Shown piece by piece: positions 18,267 through 26,625 of a stretch of DNA of 64,000 nucleotides. The position numbers and the translations under genes are program-made. The notes under the pieces were generated by a model. That model was given only the letters and a program-made list of their open reading frames with translations. It made no database searches and was not told where the DNA came from. Origin of the DNA: JBMDXB01 sp048594975 (GTDB taxonomy: Bacteria; Acidobacteriota; Vicinamibacteria; Vicinamibacterales; 2-12-FULL-66-21); the NCBI GenBank assembly GCA_048594975.1, contig JBMDXQ010000067.1:62001-126000 (forward strand). The letters are read 5' to 3'. The stretch's first letter is position 1. The number at the start of each line of letters is the position of its first letter.

Positions 18267-19034
18267 ATGCCTGAGCCGCCCTGCACCTGCCGCGACCTCG
18301 AGCCGATGCTCGCGCCGTACATCGACGACGAAGCGTCGCCGCGCGACCGCGAGTCGATCGATGCCCATCTCGAGCGGTGCCCACCCTGCCGTGACCGGGT
18401 GGCCGGCGAGCGCGCCGCCCGCGACCTCCTGCGTGCCCGGCGCCGGGCGCTGCGCGGCGGCGCCTCCGACGTGCTGCGTGCGCGCTGCGCCGCGCATGCC
18501 ACGCTCGCGCAGGGCGCGACGCGCGCGGCACCGATCCTCCGCCGTCTCGTGCCGCTCTCGCTCGCCGCCACGCTCGTGCTCGCCGTCGCCGGGATTTTTC
18601 TCTTCGGCGTGAACCACGAGGCGATCGCGGCGCAGCTGGCGCTCGATCACGTGAAGTGCTTCGACGTGATTGGTGAAGAGGGGACCAGGGATCCGAAAGT
18701 CGCGGAAGCCACCTGGGTAGCGCGGCGCGGCTGGGCGATCGGGGTCCCGCCGCCCTCACCCGAACTCGACCTGGAGCTGGTTGGCGTACGCCGGTGCTTC
18801 TCGGCCGACGGCGCCGCCGCGCACTGCATGTACCGCTGGCGCAACCAGGCGCTGTCCGTCTACATCATCCCGCACACGCTCGACGATCTCCCGGCGGCGC
18901 CGCAGGCGATGGAGAAGTTCGGGCAGCAGGCGATAATGTGGTCGAGCGGCGGCCGTACCTACCTGGTGGTGACGCGCCGGCGGTCCGAGGGCCTGGACGG
19001 CGTCACCGGACATATCCGGCGCCACGTGAGATAG
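18267..19034 (+). CDS. Membrane anti-sigma factor with zf-HC2 domain
   Basis: A 255-residue protein. An N-terminal zinc-binding anti-sigma domain (YIDDEASPRDRESIDAHLERCPPCRDR) has the H-x3-C-x2-C motif. A single membrane helix follows at about 93-115 (LVPLSLAATLVLAVAGIFLF), then a periplasmic domain of about 140 residues with several cysteines (VKCFDV, VRRCFS, AAHCMYR) that might form disulfides. It should hold the preceding ECF sigma factor at the membrane and release it on an envelope signal. The neighbouring TlpA-like thioredoxin gene makes a thiol-redox signal attractive, but that is inference. Confidence 0.88.
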   Translation: MPEPPCTCRDLEPMLAPYIDDEASPRDRESIDAHLERCPPCRDRVAGERAARDLLRARRRALRGGASDVLRARCAAHATLAQGATRAAPILRRLVPLSLAATLVLAVAGIFLFGVNHEAIAAQLALDHVKCFDVIGEEGTRDPKVAEATWVARRGWAIGVPPPSPELDLELVGVRRCFSADGAAAHCMYRWRNQALSVYIIPHTLDDLPAAPQAMEKFGQQAIMWSSGGRTYLVVTRRRSEGLDGVTGHIRRHVR

Positions 19035-19113
19035 CACCGGTGGGGGCGTCGCGCACCGGCGTCTGTCGCAGCGTCGCTCGAGGCACACGGAGCACACAGG
19101 AAGGAAGTCGTCG

Positions 19114-19665
19114 ATGAAGACCCGGTGGATAGCGGCGGCGGTCGTCGCGCTCGCGCTTGCGGTGGTCACGGTGCCGGCCCTGTTGAACGGATCGGACGAC
19201 GACGCCGAGCGCGCCGAGCCCGCGCTGGCCGGCGCGCCGTCGTGCAAGTCGCCACACGGCAAGGCCCGGCTCGATCTCAAGGTGAAGGACATGAACGGCG
19301 CGACCGTAAACCTTGCCGACTTCAAAGGGAAGGTGATCCTCCTGAACTTCTGGGCGACGTGGTGCGGACCGTGCAAGGTCGAGATCCCCGAGTTCGTCCG
19401 CGCCTACGATCAGCACAAGGACAAGGGCTTCGTCGTCCTCGGCGTGTCCATCGACGACACGCCCGATCAGCTGCAGGCGTTCGCGAAGCAGTACAAGATC
19501 ACCTACCCGATGCTCCTCAACCAGGAGAACGTGGAAGAGGCGTATGGCCCGCTCTACGCCGTGCCGGTGTCGTTCTTCATCGCGCGGGACGGATCGATTT
19601 GCCGCAAGCAGATGGGCGAAGTGAAGAAAGAGCTGCTGGAGCGGGAACTGAGAGCGCTCCTGTAG
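19114..19665 (+). CDS. TlpA/ResA-like membrane-anchored thiol-disulfide oxidoreductase
   Basis: A 183-residue exported thioredoxin-fold protein. An uncleaved or cleavable N-terminal helix (residues 6-23) is followed by an AhpC-TSA/TlpA domain with active site WCGPC (Cys84, Cys87). It has the typical FWATWCGPCKVEIPEF and GVSIDDTPDQLQAFAKQY, and the cis-Pro loop YAVPVSFFIARDG. Such proteins reduce disulfides in apo-cytochrome c or other periplasmic proteins. An extra Cys44 lies in the N-terminal linker. It lies 79 bases after the anti-sigma gene, in the same direction, and may belong to the regulon of that ECF factor. Confidence 0.92.
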   Translation: MKTRWIAAAVVALALAVVTVPALLNGSDDDAERAEPALAGAPSCKSPHGKARLDLKVKDMNGATVNLADFKGKVILLNFWATWCGPCKVEIPEFVRAYDQHKDKGFVVLGVSIDDTPDQLQAFAKQYKITYPMLLNQENVEEAYGPLYAVPVSFFIARDGSICRKQMGEVKKELLERELRALL

Positions 19666-19680
19666 TATGATCGCCCCAGC

Positions 19681-19902
19681 ATGTTGAAAGGGTTCACACA
19701 CGCGCGGCTTGCCTGCGGCTGCCGTATTGGTTTCCGCGAGGGCGTCGAAGGTAGTCCCGTCACCGTGGTGGTCGACGAGAAGGGCCCAGGTTGCGTGCTG
19801 AGCCTGCACGTGCGCGACCTGCCGCTGTTCGACTACCGCGAGGCCCTGCGCCCCTCGACGCGGCTGCAGCCGCCGGGCGAGGAAGAGTACGAGGAATCGT
19901 AG
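19681..19902 (+). CDS. Small conserved-looking protein of unknown function
   Basis: A 73-residue soluble protein starting 15 bases after the TlpA-like gene. It contains CGC near residue 12 and a further Cys (PGCVLSLHVRDLPLFDYREALRP), with an acidic C-terminal tail. No family is recognised. The compact beta-like middle and retention in this operon suggest a real gene. It converges tail-to-tail with the ribbon-helix-helix gene, with no bases between the stops. Confidence 0.6.
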   Translation: MLKGFTHARLACGCRIGFREGVEGSPVTVVVDEKGPGCVLSLHVRDLPLFDYREALRPSTRLQPPGEEEYEES

Positions 19903-20088
19903 TCAGTCGTCCGACCCGGCCGGGCGATCGTCGGCGTCTCCCATTCCTCTCCCGGATTCCCGCAGCGCCCGCCGCAGCAGGAACTCGATCTGTCCGTTCA
20001 GGCTGCGCAGGTCGTCGTCTGCCCAGCGCTGAACGGCCTCAAGGACCGAGCGGTCGATCCGAAGCAGGAACGCCTTGCGAGCTGCCAC
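19903..20088 (-). CDS. Ribbon-helix-helix (Arc-like) protein linked to the SPFH gene
   Basis: A 61-residue protein. KAFLLRIDRSVLEAVQRWADDDLRSLNGQIEFLLRRALRES reads as a beta strand followed by two helices, the MetJ/Arc fold that binds DNA as a dimer. It starts six bases after the SPFH stop on the same strand, so the two are cotranscribed. The pairing of an SPFH membrane protein with a small Arc-like protein is common in bacteria. No toxin gene is adjacent, so an antitoxin role is not supported. Confidence 0.8.
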   Translation of the reverse strand: MAARKAFLLRIDRSVLEAVQRWADDDLRSLNGQIEFLLRRALRESGRGMGDADDRPAGSDD

Positions 20089-20094
20089 CGGGCG

Positions 20095-20979
20095 CTACTG
20101 GTAGATCGTGCCGGTGTTGATGATCGGCTGCGTGGCGCGCTCACCGCACAGCACCACGAGCAGGTTGCTGACCATCGCCGCCTTGCGCTCGTCGTCCAGC
20201 GCGACGATGTCGCGGGTGGACAGCATGTCGAGCGCCATCTGCACCATCCCGACCGCACCCTCGACGATGCGCTGCCGCGCCGCGATGATCGCCCCGGCCT
20301 GCTGCCGCTGTAGCATCGCCTGCGCAATCTCCGGCGCATACGCGAGGTGGCTGATCCTCGCCTCCATCACCTCGACGCCGGCACGCGCCAGGCGCTCCTG
20401 GATCTCGCGCTTCAGGTGCTCGGCGACCTCGGCGGTGTTGCCGCGCAGCGACATCTGGCTCTCGTCGTGCGCGTCGTAGGTGTAGCTGGTGGCCAGGTTG
20501 CGCAGCGCCGCCTCGCTCTGCACCTTGACGTAGTTGTTGTAATCGTCCACCTGGAACACCGCCTCGGCGCTGTCCACCACCTTCCACACGACGACCGCCG
20601 CGATCTCGATCGGGTTGCCCTCGTTGTCGTTGACCTTGAGCCTGCCGCTCTCGAAGTTGCGCACTCGAAGCGAGATGCGCTTCTTGGTGTACAGCGGGTT
20701 CGCCCAGCGAAGGCCGTCGGTTCTCGTCGACCCGACGTAGTCGCCGAAGAACTGCAGCACCCGGGCCTCGTTCGGATTGACGACGAAGACGCCCGTCGTC
20801 AGGAAGATCGAGAGCGCCAGCACGATGGCCGAGCCGAGCAGCACCGGCAGGGATCCGTCTTCGGCGCTGCGGATGAGCACCCACAGCGAGCCTCCCGCAA
20901 CCAGGACAAGGGCAATGAAAATTGGGAGCCCTGGGAGCGCGGGGTATTCTCTTTCGCGGATCGTGAACTCGCGGACCAT
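20095..20979 (-). CDS. SPFH/band-7 membrane protein
   Basis: A 294-residue integral membrane protein with two N-terminal hydrophobic segments (about 14-32 and 44-63). The band-7/prohibitin domain (VNPNEARVLQFFGDYVGSTRTDGLRW ... VVWKVVDSAEAVFQVDDY) follows, then the long helical LKREIQERLARAGVEVMEARISHLAYAPEIAQAMLQRQQA. Such proteins form flotillin-like membrane assemblies. The start at 20979 (VREFTIRE) is chosen because AGGAGG sits six bases upstream; an in-frame ATG at 21003 lies before that site. It is followed by an Arc-like gene. The divergent neighbour is an M28-type peptidase. Confidence 0.92.
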   Translation of the reverse strand: MVREFTIREREYPALPGLPIFIALVLVAGGSLWVLIRSAEDGSLPVLLGSAIVLALSIFLTTGVFVVNPNEARVLQFFGDYVGSTRTDGLRWANPLYTKKRISLRVRNFESGRLKVNDNEGNPIEIAAVVVWKVVDSAEAVFQVDDYNNYVKVQSEAALRNLATSYTYDAHDESQMSLRGNTAEVAEHLKREIQERLARAGVEVMEARISHLAYAPEIAQAMLQRQQAGAIIAARQRIVEGAVGMVQMALDMLSTRDIVALDDERKAAMVSNLLVVLCGERATQPIINTGTIYQ

Positions 20980-21041
20980 CGGGGACCTCCTCGGCGATTT
21001 CAAAGTGATATCATTTTGAAAGCCTACTCGTCCATACGGGC

Positions 21042-22511
21042 GTGCGGTCGTTCCGGTTCCACGACGGCTGCGTCATTTGTATGTGGTTGAAAATACGCCA
21101 TTTGGCAATCGTCCATGTTGTCACGGCAAGCCTTGCTCCTGCAGCGTCCACCCGGAGTGAGGAGGCCTTCGCGGCAGCCGTCAGCGAGGCGGACCTGCGG
21201 CGTTCGGTACGTGAACTGGTTGCCTTCGGACCGCGGATGGGGGGAACGCCGTCGAACGAGAAGTCCGCCGCCTACCTCGCCACGCATTTCCGGAAGCTCG
21301 GCCTCGAGGTGACGGTCGCGGACGACGACCCGGAGCTGGCGCACTGGGAGGACGCCTGGCGGGTGGCGCTGGACGACGGCAGCACCATCGAATCCGCCTA
21401 CCCGCTGGGCTTCTCACCGTCGGCTCCGGCGGGCACGCGCGGCAGGCTGCAGTTCGTACCCGACCTGCGCCGCGCCGCCCCCCAGCCCTCGTGGAAGGGA
21501 CGCGTCATCTACACGGAAGCGGAGATTGGCGGCGCCTACGCCGTCATCGCGGCGAGCGGCCACCATCCGGTCGCCATCCTCACGAGCGCTCCGAACGATC
21601 CGGAGCGATACGTCGACTGGTCGCGGATCGGTTCGCTTCCCGAGCGGACGGACAACCCGTTCCCGGCGTTCGCCGTGTCCTACGTCGACGGCCGCTCGCT
21701 GCGGGCCGCTGCCGCGCTGGGACGTTCCGTGTCGGTGCAGCTGACGGCAACGGTGCGCGAAGGACGCCCGCGCACCGTGATCGCGACGCTGCCCGGCCAG
21801 AATCGCGAGTCCTACTACCTGGTGTGCGCGCACGGCGACTCGGACTCGGGCGGCCCGGGCGCCGACGACAACGCGTCCGGCGTGGCGACGGTCATGGAGA
21901 TCGCGCGCGTGTTCACCACGTCGATCCGGTCGCGGTCGCTGGCCATCCCGCGCCTGTCCATCCGGTTCGTGGTCTGGGGCTCGGAGTACGCGTCGGCGCG
22001 CGCCTACATCGAACGCGAAGGCGACCGGCTGCGCCTGCTCGAAGGGGTGATCAACTTCGATCAGACGGGCACCGGCGCGGAGCGGGAGGCGATCTACTTC
22101 GAGTCGAACGAGGTACCGTGGAACGAGCCGCTGCTCCGGACCCTCGAGCGGGTCGGCGCCGATTACGTGAACCGCCCCGGTTTCTGGACCGAGTACGCCA
22201 CCAACCCGTCGCAGGGCGGCACCGATTCCTACGCCTTCCTGCCGCGGCAGTACCGCGGCCGCGGCTACACGCCGCTGCAGATCCCGTCGACGACGCTCTA
22301 CACTGCCGCCTGGGACAGCCTGCGCGAGGTGCGGCAGACCCCGGGCTGGGAATCCGGCGGCACTGCCGACCCGGCGACGGTGCGAATCGACTATTCGCTC
22401 TACTACCACTCGTCGGGCGACACGCCCGAGAACACCACGGAGCGCGAACCGCAGAACATGGTCAGGGCCGTCAAGGCGGCAGGCATTGCGCTGCTACGGC
22501 TCCTTTGGTGA
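21042..22511 (+). CDS. Secreted M28-type (aminopeptidase-like) protein, one zinc ligand replaced
   Basis: A 489-residue exported protein. An N-terminal hydrophobic leader is best explained by a start at ATG 21081 (MWLKIRHLAIVHVV); GTG 21042 is the longer option. The M28 zinc-peptidase region is present: His264 and Asp275/276 in AHGDSDSGGPGADDNASG, Glu315 in VWGSEY, Asp340 in NFDQTG and a late His in YYHSSGDTPENT. In active M28 enzymes the general-base Glu is followed by a second Glu that binds zinc; here that position is Tyr316. It may bind one zinc or be inactive. Family assignment is firm, activity is not. Confidence 0.83.
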   Translation: MRSFRFHDGCVICMWLKIRHLAIVHVVTASLAPAASTRSEEAFAAAVSEADLRRSVRELVAFGPRMGGTPSNEKSAAYLATHFRKLGLEVTVADDDPELAHWEDAWRVALDDGSTIESAYPLGFSPSAPAGTRGRLQFVPDLRRAAPQPSWKGRVIYTEAEIGGAYAVIAASGHHPVAILTSAPNDPERYVDWSRIGSLPERTDNPFPAFAVSYVDGRSLRAAAALGRSVSVQLTATVREGRPRTVIATLPGQNRESYYLVCAHGDSDSGGPGADDNASGVATVMEIARVFTTSIRSRSLAIPRLSIRFVVWGSEYASARAYIEREGDRLRLLEGVINFDQTGTGAEREAIYFESNEVPWNEPLLRTLERVGADYVNRPGFWTEYATNPSQGGTDSYAFLPRQYRGRGYTPLQIPSTTLYTAAWDSLREVRQTPGWESGGTADPATVRIDYSLYYHSSGDTPENTTEREPQNMVRAVKAAGIALLRLLW

Positions 22512-22517
22512 CATGTT

Positions 22518-23252
22518 TCACTCAAAGCCAATGCGCAGATCGGCCGCGAGCGGCAGGTGATCGGAAGCGATGAGGGCGGTGCGCGATCGCAGCAGGTGCA
22601 CGCCGCGGACCTCCACCGGCCCTTCGTAATAGATGTGGTCGAGGTGCACCATCGGGAAGAGACCGGGATACGTGCGCCGGCGCTTCAGGTGCGCGTAGAT
22701 GTCGATGCTCTCGAAGAGCGAGCTGAGCGTGCTGGTAGCCAGGCCGCGCATCCACTCGTTGAAGTCTCCGAGGATGACCTTGGGCCCGGTGACGCGGCGG
22801 TCGTGCACGAAGGAGGCAAGGCGTCCGGCCTGGTAGCGGCGCTCGAGGACCGCCGTCCCGAGATGCACGTTGTAGACGTGCAGCAACCGGCCGGCGCCGA
22901 GATCGAGATCGGCGCGCTGGCACGCGCGCGGCTCGCAGGTGCGCCAGGACAGGTCGTACTGCGAGTGGTGGACGATCGGCAGGCGGCTGAGCACGACGTT
23001 GCCGAACAGGTGTTTGCGCAGGTGCCGCACCGAGGCCATCATCCAGCCCATGCCGAGCGCGGCGCCGATCTCCTCGGCCTGCCCCGCGCCGCCCGGCCCG
23101 GCGCCGACCACTTCCTGCAGCGCCACCACGTCGGCGTCGAGCTCACGCAGCACTCTGACGATCCGTGCCGGTACCGTCCGGCGGTCGATGCCGCGGCAGC
23201 GGTGAACGTTGTAGGTGGCGACGCGCACGTCGACGTGGCGCCGCGTCGTCAC
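22518..23252 (-). CDS. Endonuclease/exonuclease/phosphatase family hydrolase
   Basis: A 244-residue metal-dependent phosphodiesterase. The family order is intact: VRVATYNVHRCRG at the N-terminus, DADVVALQEV with the metal-binding Glu, YNVHLGTA, ILGDFNEWM with catalytic Asp and Asn, and ASDHLPLAADLR with the terminal Asp-His. It starts at a GTG whose last two bases and the next A form the stop of the phospholipase-D gene (GTGA overlap), so the two are translationally coupled. No secretion signal is visible. Substrate could be a nucleic acid, a phosphoinositide-like lipid or another phosphodiester; pairing with a lipid-acting PLD favours a lipid, as inference. Confidence 0.92.
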   Translation of the reverse strand: MTTRRHVDVRVATYNVHRCRGIDRRTVPARIVRVLRELDADVVALQEVVGAGPGGAGQAEEIGAALGMGWMMASVRHLRKHLFGNVVLSRLPIVHHSQYDLSWRTCEPRACQRADLDLGAGRLLHVYNVHLGTAVLERRYQAGRLASFVHDRRVTGPKVILGDFNEWMRGLATSTLSSLFESIDIYAHLKRRRTYPGLFPMVHLDHIYYEGPVEVRGVHLLRSRTALIASDHLPLAADLRIGFE

Positions 23253-24508
23253 TGCTGCCGCTCCAGGATCCAGACGAAGGGGCCGACGATCTTCTCCCAC
23301 ACCGGCCGGCGCGTCCAGCGTTCCAGCGTCACCTCGTCGCTGTCGCGCACGTCGCGGACGAAGTCCTCCAGCAGCCGCGCGGCCACCTCCGGGTCGCGCA
23401 TGGCGACGTTCACCTCGTCGTTGTGCTCGAAGGAACGGTTGTCGATATTGGTCGTGCCGATGACCGCCCAGAGCTCGTCGATGATAAGCACCTTCGCGTG
23501 CATCATCACGTCGCGGTACTCGTAGAGGCGGATGCCGGCGCGCAGCAGGCTGCCCCACATGCGGCGGCTGGCCAGCCGCACCCAGCGCTGGTCGGTGTGC
23601 AGCCCGGGGACGACGATGCTGATCTCGACACCGCGCCCGGCCAGCTCGATGAGGGCCCGCCGCAGCGCGCGGTCGGGCAGGAAGTACGGCGTGGTGATGC
23701 GGACGTTTCGGTCCGCCCCCTCCATGAGCAGCTGGAACGTCACCCGCGACGCGGTGGCGCGATCCGCCGGCGAGCTCTTGACCACGAAGGCGGTCGTCCT
23801 GCCCGCCGGCTCGAGATTGGGGAAGTACCCCGGGCCAGTGAGGATCTCGCCGCAGCACTCCAGCCAGTTCTCCGCCGTGACACCCTGCAGTGCGGCGACC
23901 ACCGGCCCCTCGATGCCGACCATGGTGTCGCGCCAGCCGCGCCGCTTCGACGCGTCCGGGCCCGGCTCCCACCAGTCGGCGATGCCGGCGCCGCCGACGA
24001 ACGCGATCCGCCCGTCGACGATCAGCAATTCGCGGTGGGTCCGGTTGTTCAGGCGTGCCAGCGAGTACCAGCGGAGGCGCTGGTAGGACTCGATGCGGCA
24101 CCCCGCGCGGCGCAGCCGGCGCACCGGGCGGCCCCAGAAGAACAGGCTGCCGATCGCGTCGACGACGATGGTGACGTTGACGCCGGCGCGCGCCCGCTCC
24201 GACAGCACTTCGATGAATCGGTCGGCGACGCGTCCCGGTTGGAAGATGTAGCACTCCATGTTGACCGAGCGCGTCGCGCCGCGGATCCCCTCGAGCATCG
24301 CCGGATAGAAGGCGTCGCCGTTGGTGTACACCCGCACCGCGTTGCCGTGGTGCAGCGCCGCCTGGCAGGTGGACTGCAGCGTGTAGAGGAAGCCCTGGTC
24401 GTGCAGTGACGTCCGGTGCGCCAGGTGGTAGTTGATGCCGGGCGTGAACAGGAAGACGAGCACCAGCCACGCGAGGAACACCCCGCCGGCGACGGCGAGC
24501 CATTCCAT
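23249..24508 (-). CDS. Phospholipase D / cardiolipin synthase-like membrane protein
   Basis: A 419-residue protein with one N-terminal membrane helix (residues 1-21) and two PLD domains. The second HKD motif is canonical (MMHAKVLIID). The first reads THRELLIVDG, with Glu where the Lys usually stands, so one half of the active site is altered. Other features match the cardiolipin synthase family: YTNGDAFYPAMLEGI, ECYIFQPG, and TTPYFLPDRAL. The start at 24508 overlaps the stop of the upstream gene (ATGA). Longer in-frame extensions upstream are low-complexity translations of that gene and are not real. It forms a three-gene operon with the regulatory-domain protein and the EEP hydrolase. Confidence 0.9.
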   Translation of the reverse strand: MEWLAVAGGVFLAWLVLVFLFTPGINYHLAHRTSLHDQGFLYTLQSTCQAALHHGNAVRVYTNGDAFYPAMLEGIRGATRSVNMECYIFQPGRVADRFIEVLSERARAGVNVTIVVDAIGSLFFWGRPVRRLRRAGCRIESYQRLRWYSLARLNNRTHRELLIVDGRIAFVGGAGIADWWEPGPDASKRRGWRDTMVGIEGPVVAALQGVTAENWLECCGEILTGPGYFPNLEPAGRTTAFVVKSSPADRATASRVTFQLLMEGADRNVRITTPYFLPDRALRRALIELAGRGVEISIVVPGLHTDQRWVRLASRRMWGSLLRAGIRLYEYRDVMMHAKVLIIDELWAVIGTTNIDNRSFEHNDEVNVAMRDPEVAARLLEDFVRDVRDSDEVTLERWTRRPVWEKIVGPFVWILERQQ

Positions 24509-26238
24509 CAGCGGGACTGGGGCGGCGGCGCGGCGAGCGACACGACGCGGAGATCGGCGACCCGCCGCGTCCGCTCCTCGAGCTCGATCGGCGTGGCGCG
24601 CGCGACGAGCCCCTCGACGACCTCCCGCCGGTACACCTCGCTCTCGTCGAGATCGTACGTGGCCAGCAGGTGGTACTGCCCCGCCGGCAGCCCCCGGACC
24701 CGGAAGCGGCCGTTCTCGTCGGTCCGCAGCAGGCGGAAGCGGCGGCTGGTCCGCGTCCAGAAGCGCGGCAAGGCGGGGATGAACGCCACAAGCACCCGCG
24801 GCGCGCCGCGGGTGCGTTCGTCGGCAACCGTTCCGCTCACCTCCGCGGCGGCATCCGTGATGACCACCCTCACGTCGTCGATCTGCTGCCGGCTGTCGAC
24901 GTCGAGGCCGCTGTCGGTAACGTCCTCGCCGCGGTAGGCGACGCTCTTCAGCACCCACGGGTCCCGCAGTCCCTCGACGAAGACCCGGTGGCTGCCCGGC
25001 ATGAGGCCGCGAATCCGGAACCCGCCGTTGCGGCCGACGACCCCCGTCAGCGAATCGCCGACGTTGCCGCCCGCGGCCATCGGCGCGCGCACGCGCAGGC
25101 TTCCATACGGCGGCCCCCCCTCTGATACCGCCTCGGCCACTACCGATCCAGCCATCGTGCCGCCGGGAACGAGCGTCATCGCCAGCCGGTCCACGTCCCG
25201 GCCTTCCACAGTGATCGTGAAGGTGGCGAACAGGGTGGTGCCGCCCGGTTCGACCTCACCGCGGGCGCGGACCTGGTAGCGCCCCGGAGCCACGTTGCGG
25301 AACGCGAACGAGCCCTCCGGCGTGATCTGCACGTCGCGCGTCGCAATCGCGTCCAGCACGTGGTCGGCCGTCGGGCTCATGATGATGACGCCGCTCGTCA
25401 ACGGCCGCCGGTCGAGGGTGGACAGCGTTCCGCTGACACGGGCCGGGCGGATGATCTTCAGGATGATCACGGCCTGCTGCGACGGCTCGATGCCGGGGAC
25501 GACGGTCACGCGCGAGGCCTCCTCGAGGCGCGGCGTGCCCGGGAAGTACGTCGGGGTATACGTGAGCGGACCGGTCTCGTCGCCGACGTTGGCGAACGCC
25601 GGATCGAGCGCGCTGACGTAGTACGCGCCCGCAGGCAGTCCGCTCAAGCGGTAGGCACCACGGTCGTCGCTCGCCGCCGCCGCCATCGCGACGAGCGACA
25701 CCTGGCCGTTGCGCGTCCGCGGCGCGAGCGCCTCGACACGCGCGCCGGCAAACGGCCGGCGGTCTTCGTCCAGGACCTGCCCGACGATGACGCCGGCCGG
25801 CGGCAAGGCGATCTCGATGCTGGTCGCCTGCTTTCCCGCGACGAGCGCAACCGTCGAAGGCGGAGCAGTTCCGCGCTCGCCGTACTGCCGCGTCGCATAC
25901 CCCGTCCGCGCGGCGGAGACGGAGTACTCGCCGGCAGGCAGATGGTGGAACGCGTAGGCGCCGTCGCTGCCGGTGACGGCGACGCGCGGCTCGGACAGGG
26001 CCGAAGACGTCAGGACGACGCGGGCACGCGACAGCGGCGTGCGAGTCTCGGCGTCGACGACGACGCCGCGCAACGACGCGGTTCCCGCCAGCTGCACCTC
26101 GATCCCGCGGGGAACGGCGAGGGTGCTGGCGGCACGATGCGGCGAAACCAGCCGGGTCACCGGCGGTGGCAGCGAGGCGCCGCACGACAGGGTCACGGCG
26201 AGCGCGGCCGCGGCAAGCGCGCCGCCGTTCTGGCTCAT
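24508..26238 (-). CDS. Secreted protein of repeated carboxypeptidase-regulatory-like domains
   Basis: A 576-residue exported protein with an N-terminal signal peptide (about 1-25). At least four beta-sandwich repeats of the CarboxypepD_reg type are visible, each with a GxVVDAxTxxPLSxARVxL start and a YxFxxLPAGxYxVxA end. Examples are GSDGAYAFHHLPAGEYSVSA, DDRGAYRLSGLPAGAYYVSA and DENGRFRVRGLPAGQYHLLA. Such repeats are common in acidobacterial envelope proteins and resemble the N-terminal domain of their TonB-dependent receptors, but no barrel follows. No catalytic domain is seen, so a structural or binding role is likely. It heads the phospholipase-D operon and diverges, only 17 bases apart, from the next gene. 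Confidence 0.85.
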   Translation of the reverse strand: MSQNGGALAAAALAVTLSCGASLPPPVTRLVSPHRAASTLAVPRGIEVQLAGTASLRGVVVDAETRTPLSRARVVLTSSALSEPRVAVTGSDGAYAFHHLPAGEYSVSAARTGYATRQYGERGTAPPSTVALVAGKQATSIEIALPPAGVIVGQVLDEDRRPFAGARVEALAPRTRNGQVSLVAMAAAASDDRGAYRLSGLPAGAYYVSALDPAFANVGDETGPLTYTPTYFPGTPRLEEASRVTVVPGIEPSQQAVIILKIIRPARVSGTLSTLDRRPLTSGVIIMSPTADHVLDAIATRDVQITPEGSFAFRNVAPGRYQVRARGEVEPGGTTLFATFTITVEGRDVDRLAMTLVPGGTMAGSVVAEAVSEGGPPYGSLRVRAPMAAGGNVGDSLTGVVGRNGGFRIRGLMPGSHRVFVEGLRDPWVLKSVAYRGEDVTDSGLDVDSRQQIDDVRVVITDAAAEVSGTVADERTRGAPRVLVAFIPALPRFWTRTSRRFRLLRTDENGRFRVRGLPAGQYHLLATYDLDESEVYRREVVEGLVARATPIELEERTRRVADLRVVSLAAPPPQSR

Positions 26239-26255
26239 GGCGATATCATAGACCG

Positions 26256-26618
26256 ATGATCCGGCGTTCGCACCTCGTTGTCGCGGGCGCCGCGGCGGTA
26301 GTCGCGTGGTTCTGGTTCGTCGGGTTCGGCCGGGACCGGCAGCTGCAGCCGGCGATCGCGATCCGGGAAGGCACCGTCATCGTCCAGAACACCACGCGGC
26401 GCGACTGGCGCGACGTCGTCGTGACGGTGAATCACCATTTCCGCGGCGGGACGACGCGGCTGGCGGCCGGGGGGCGGCTCGACGCGCCGCTCAGCCTGTT
26501 CGAGACGAGCTTCGGGCAGCGGTACGATCGCAGCCGCCAGCACGTGTTTCGCATCGAGGTCGCGGCGACCGATGCGGTCGGCGAGCCGGTGCACCTGGCT
26601 TGGGAGGCCACGAAGTAG
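26256..26618 (+). CDS. Small membrane-anchored protein, unknown function
   Basis: A 120-residue protein with an N-terminal hydrophobic helix (HLVVAGAAAVVAWFWFVGFG) and an exported beta-rich domain (GTVIVQNTTRRDWRDVVVTVNHHFRGGTTRLAAGGR). The start at 26256 is preferred because upstream in-frame residues are arginine-rich shadow translation of the divergent gene. No family is recognised. Its promoter must lie within the 17-base gap or inside the divergent gene. A repeat element follows the stop. Confidence 0.65.
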   Translation: MIRRSHLVVAGAAAVVAWFWFVGFGRDRQLQPAIAIREGTVIVQNTTRRDWRDVVVTVNHHFRGGTTRLAAGGRLDAPLSLFETSFGQRYDRSRQHVFRIEVAATDAVGEPVHLAWEATK

Positions 26619-26625
26619 CGACGGA

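Noticed and set aside
19903..20088. The Arc-like protein as an antitoxin
   Set aside because: No toxin-like gene is adjacent; its partner is an SPFH protein.
22518..24827. Apparent 769-residue fusion containing the EEP domain
   Set aside because: Only the last 244 residues are EEP-like; the rest is out-of-frame translation of the phospholipase-D gene. The GTG overlapping that gene's stop is the sensible start.
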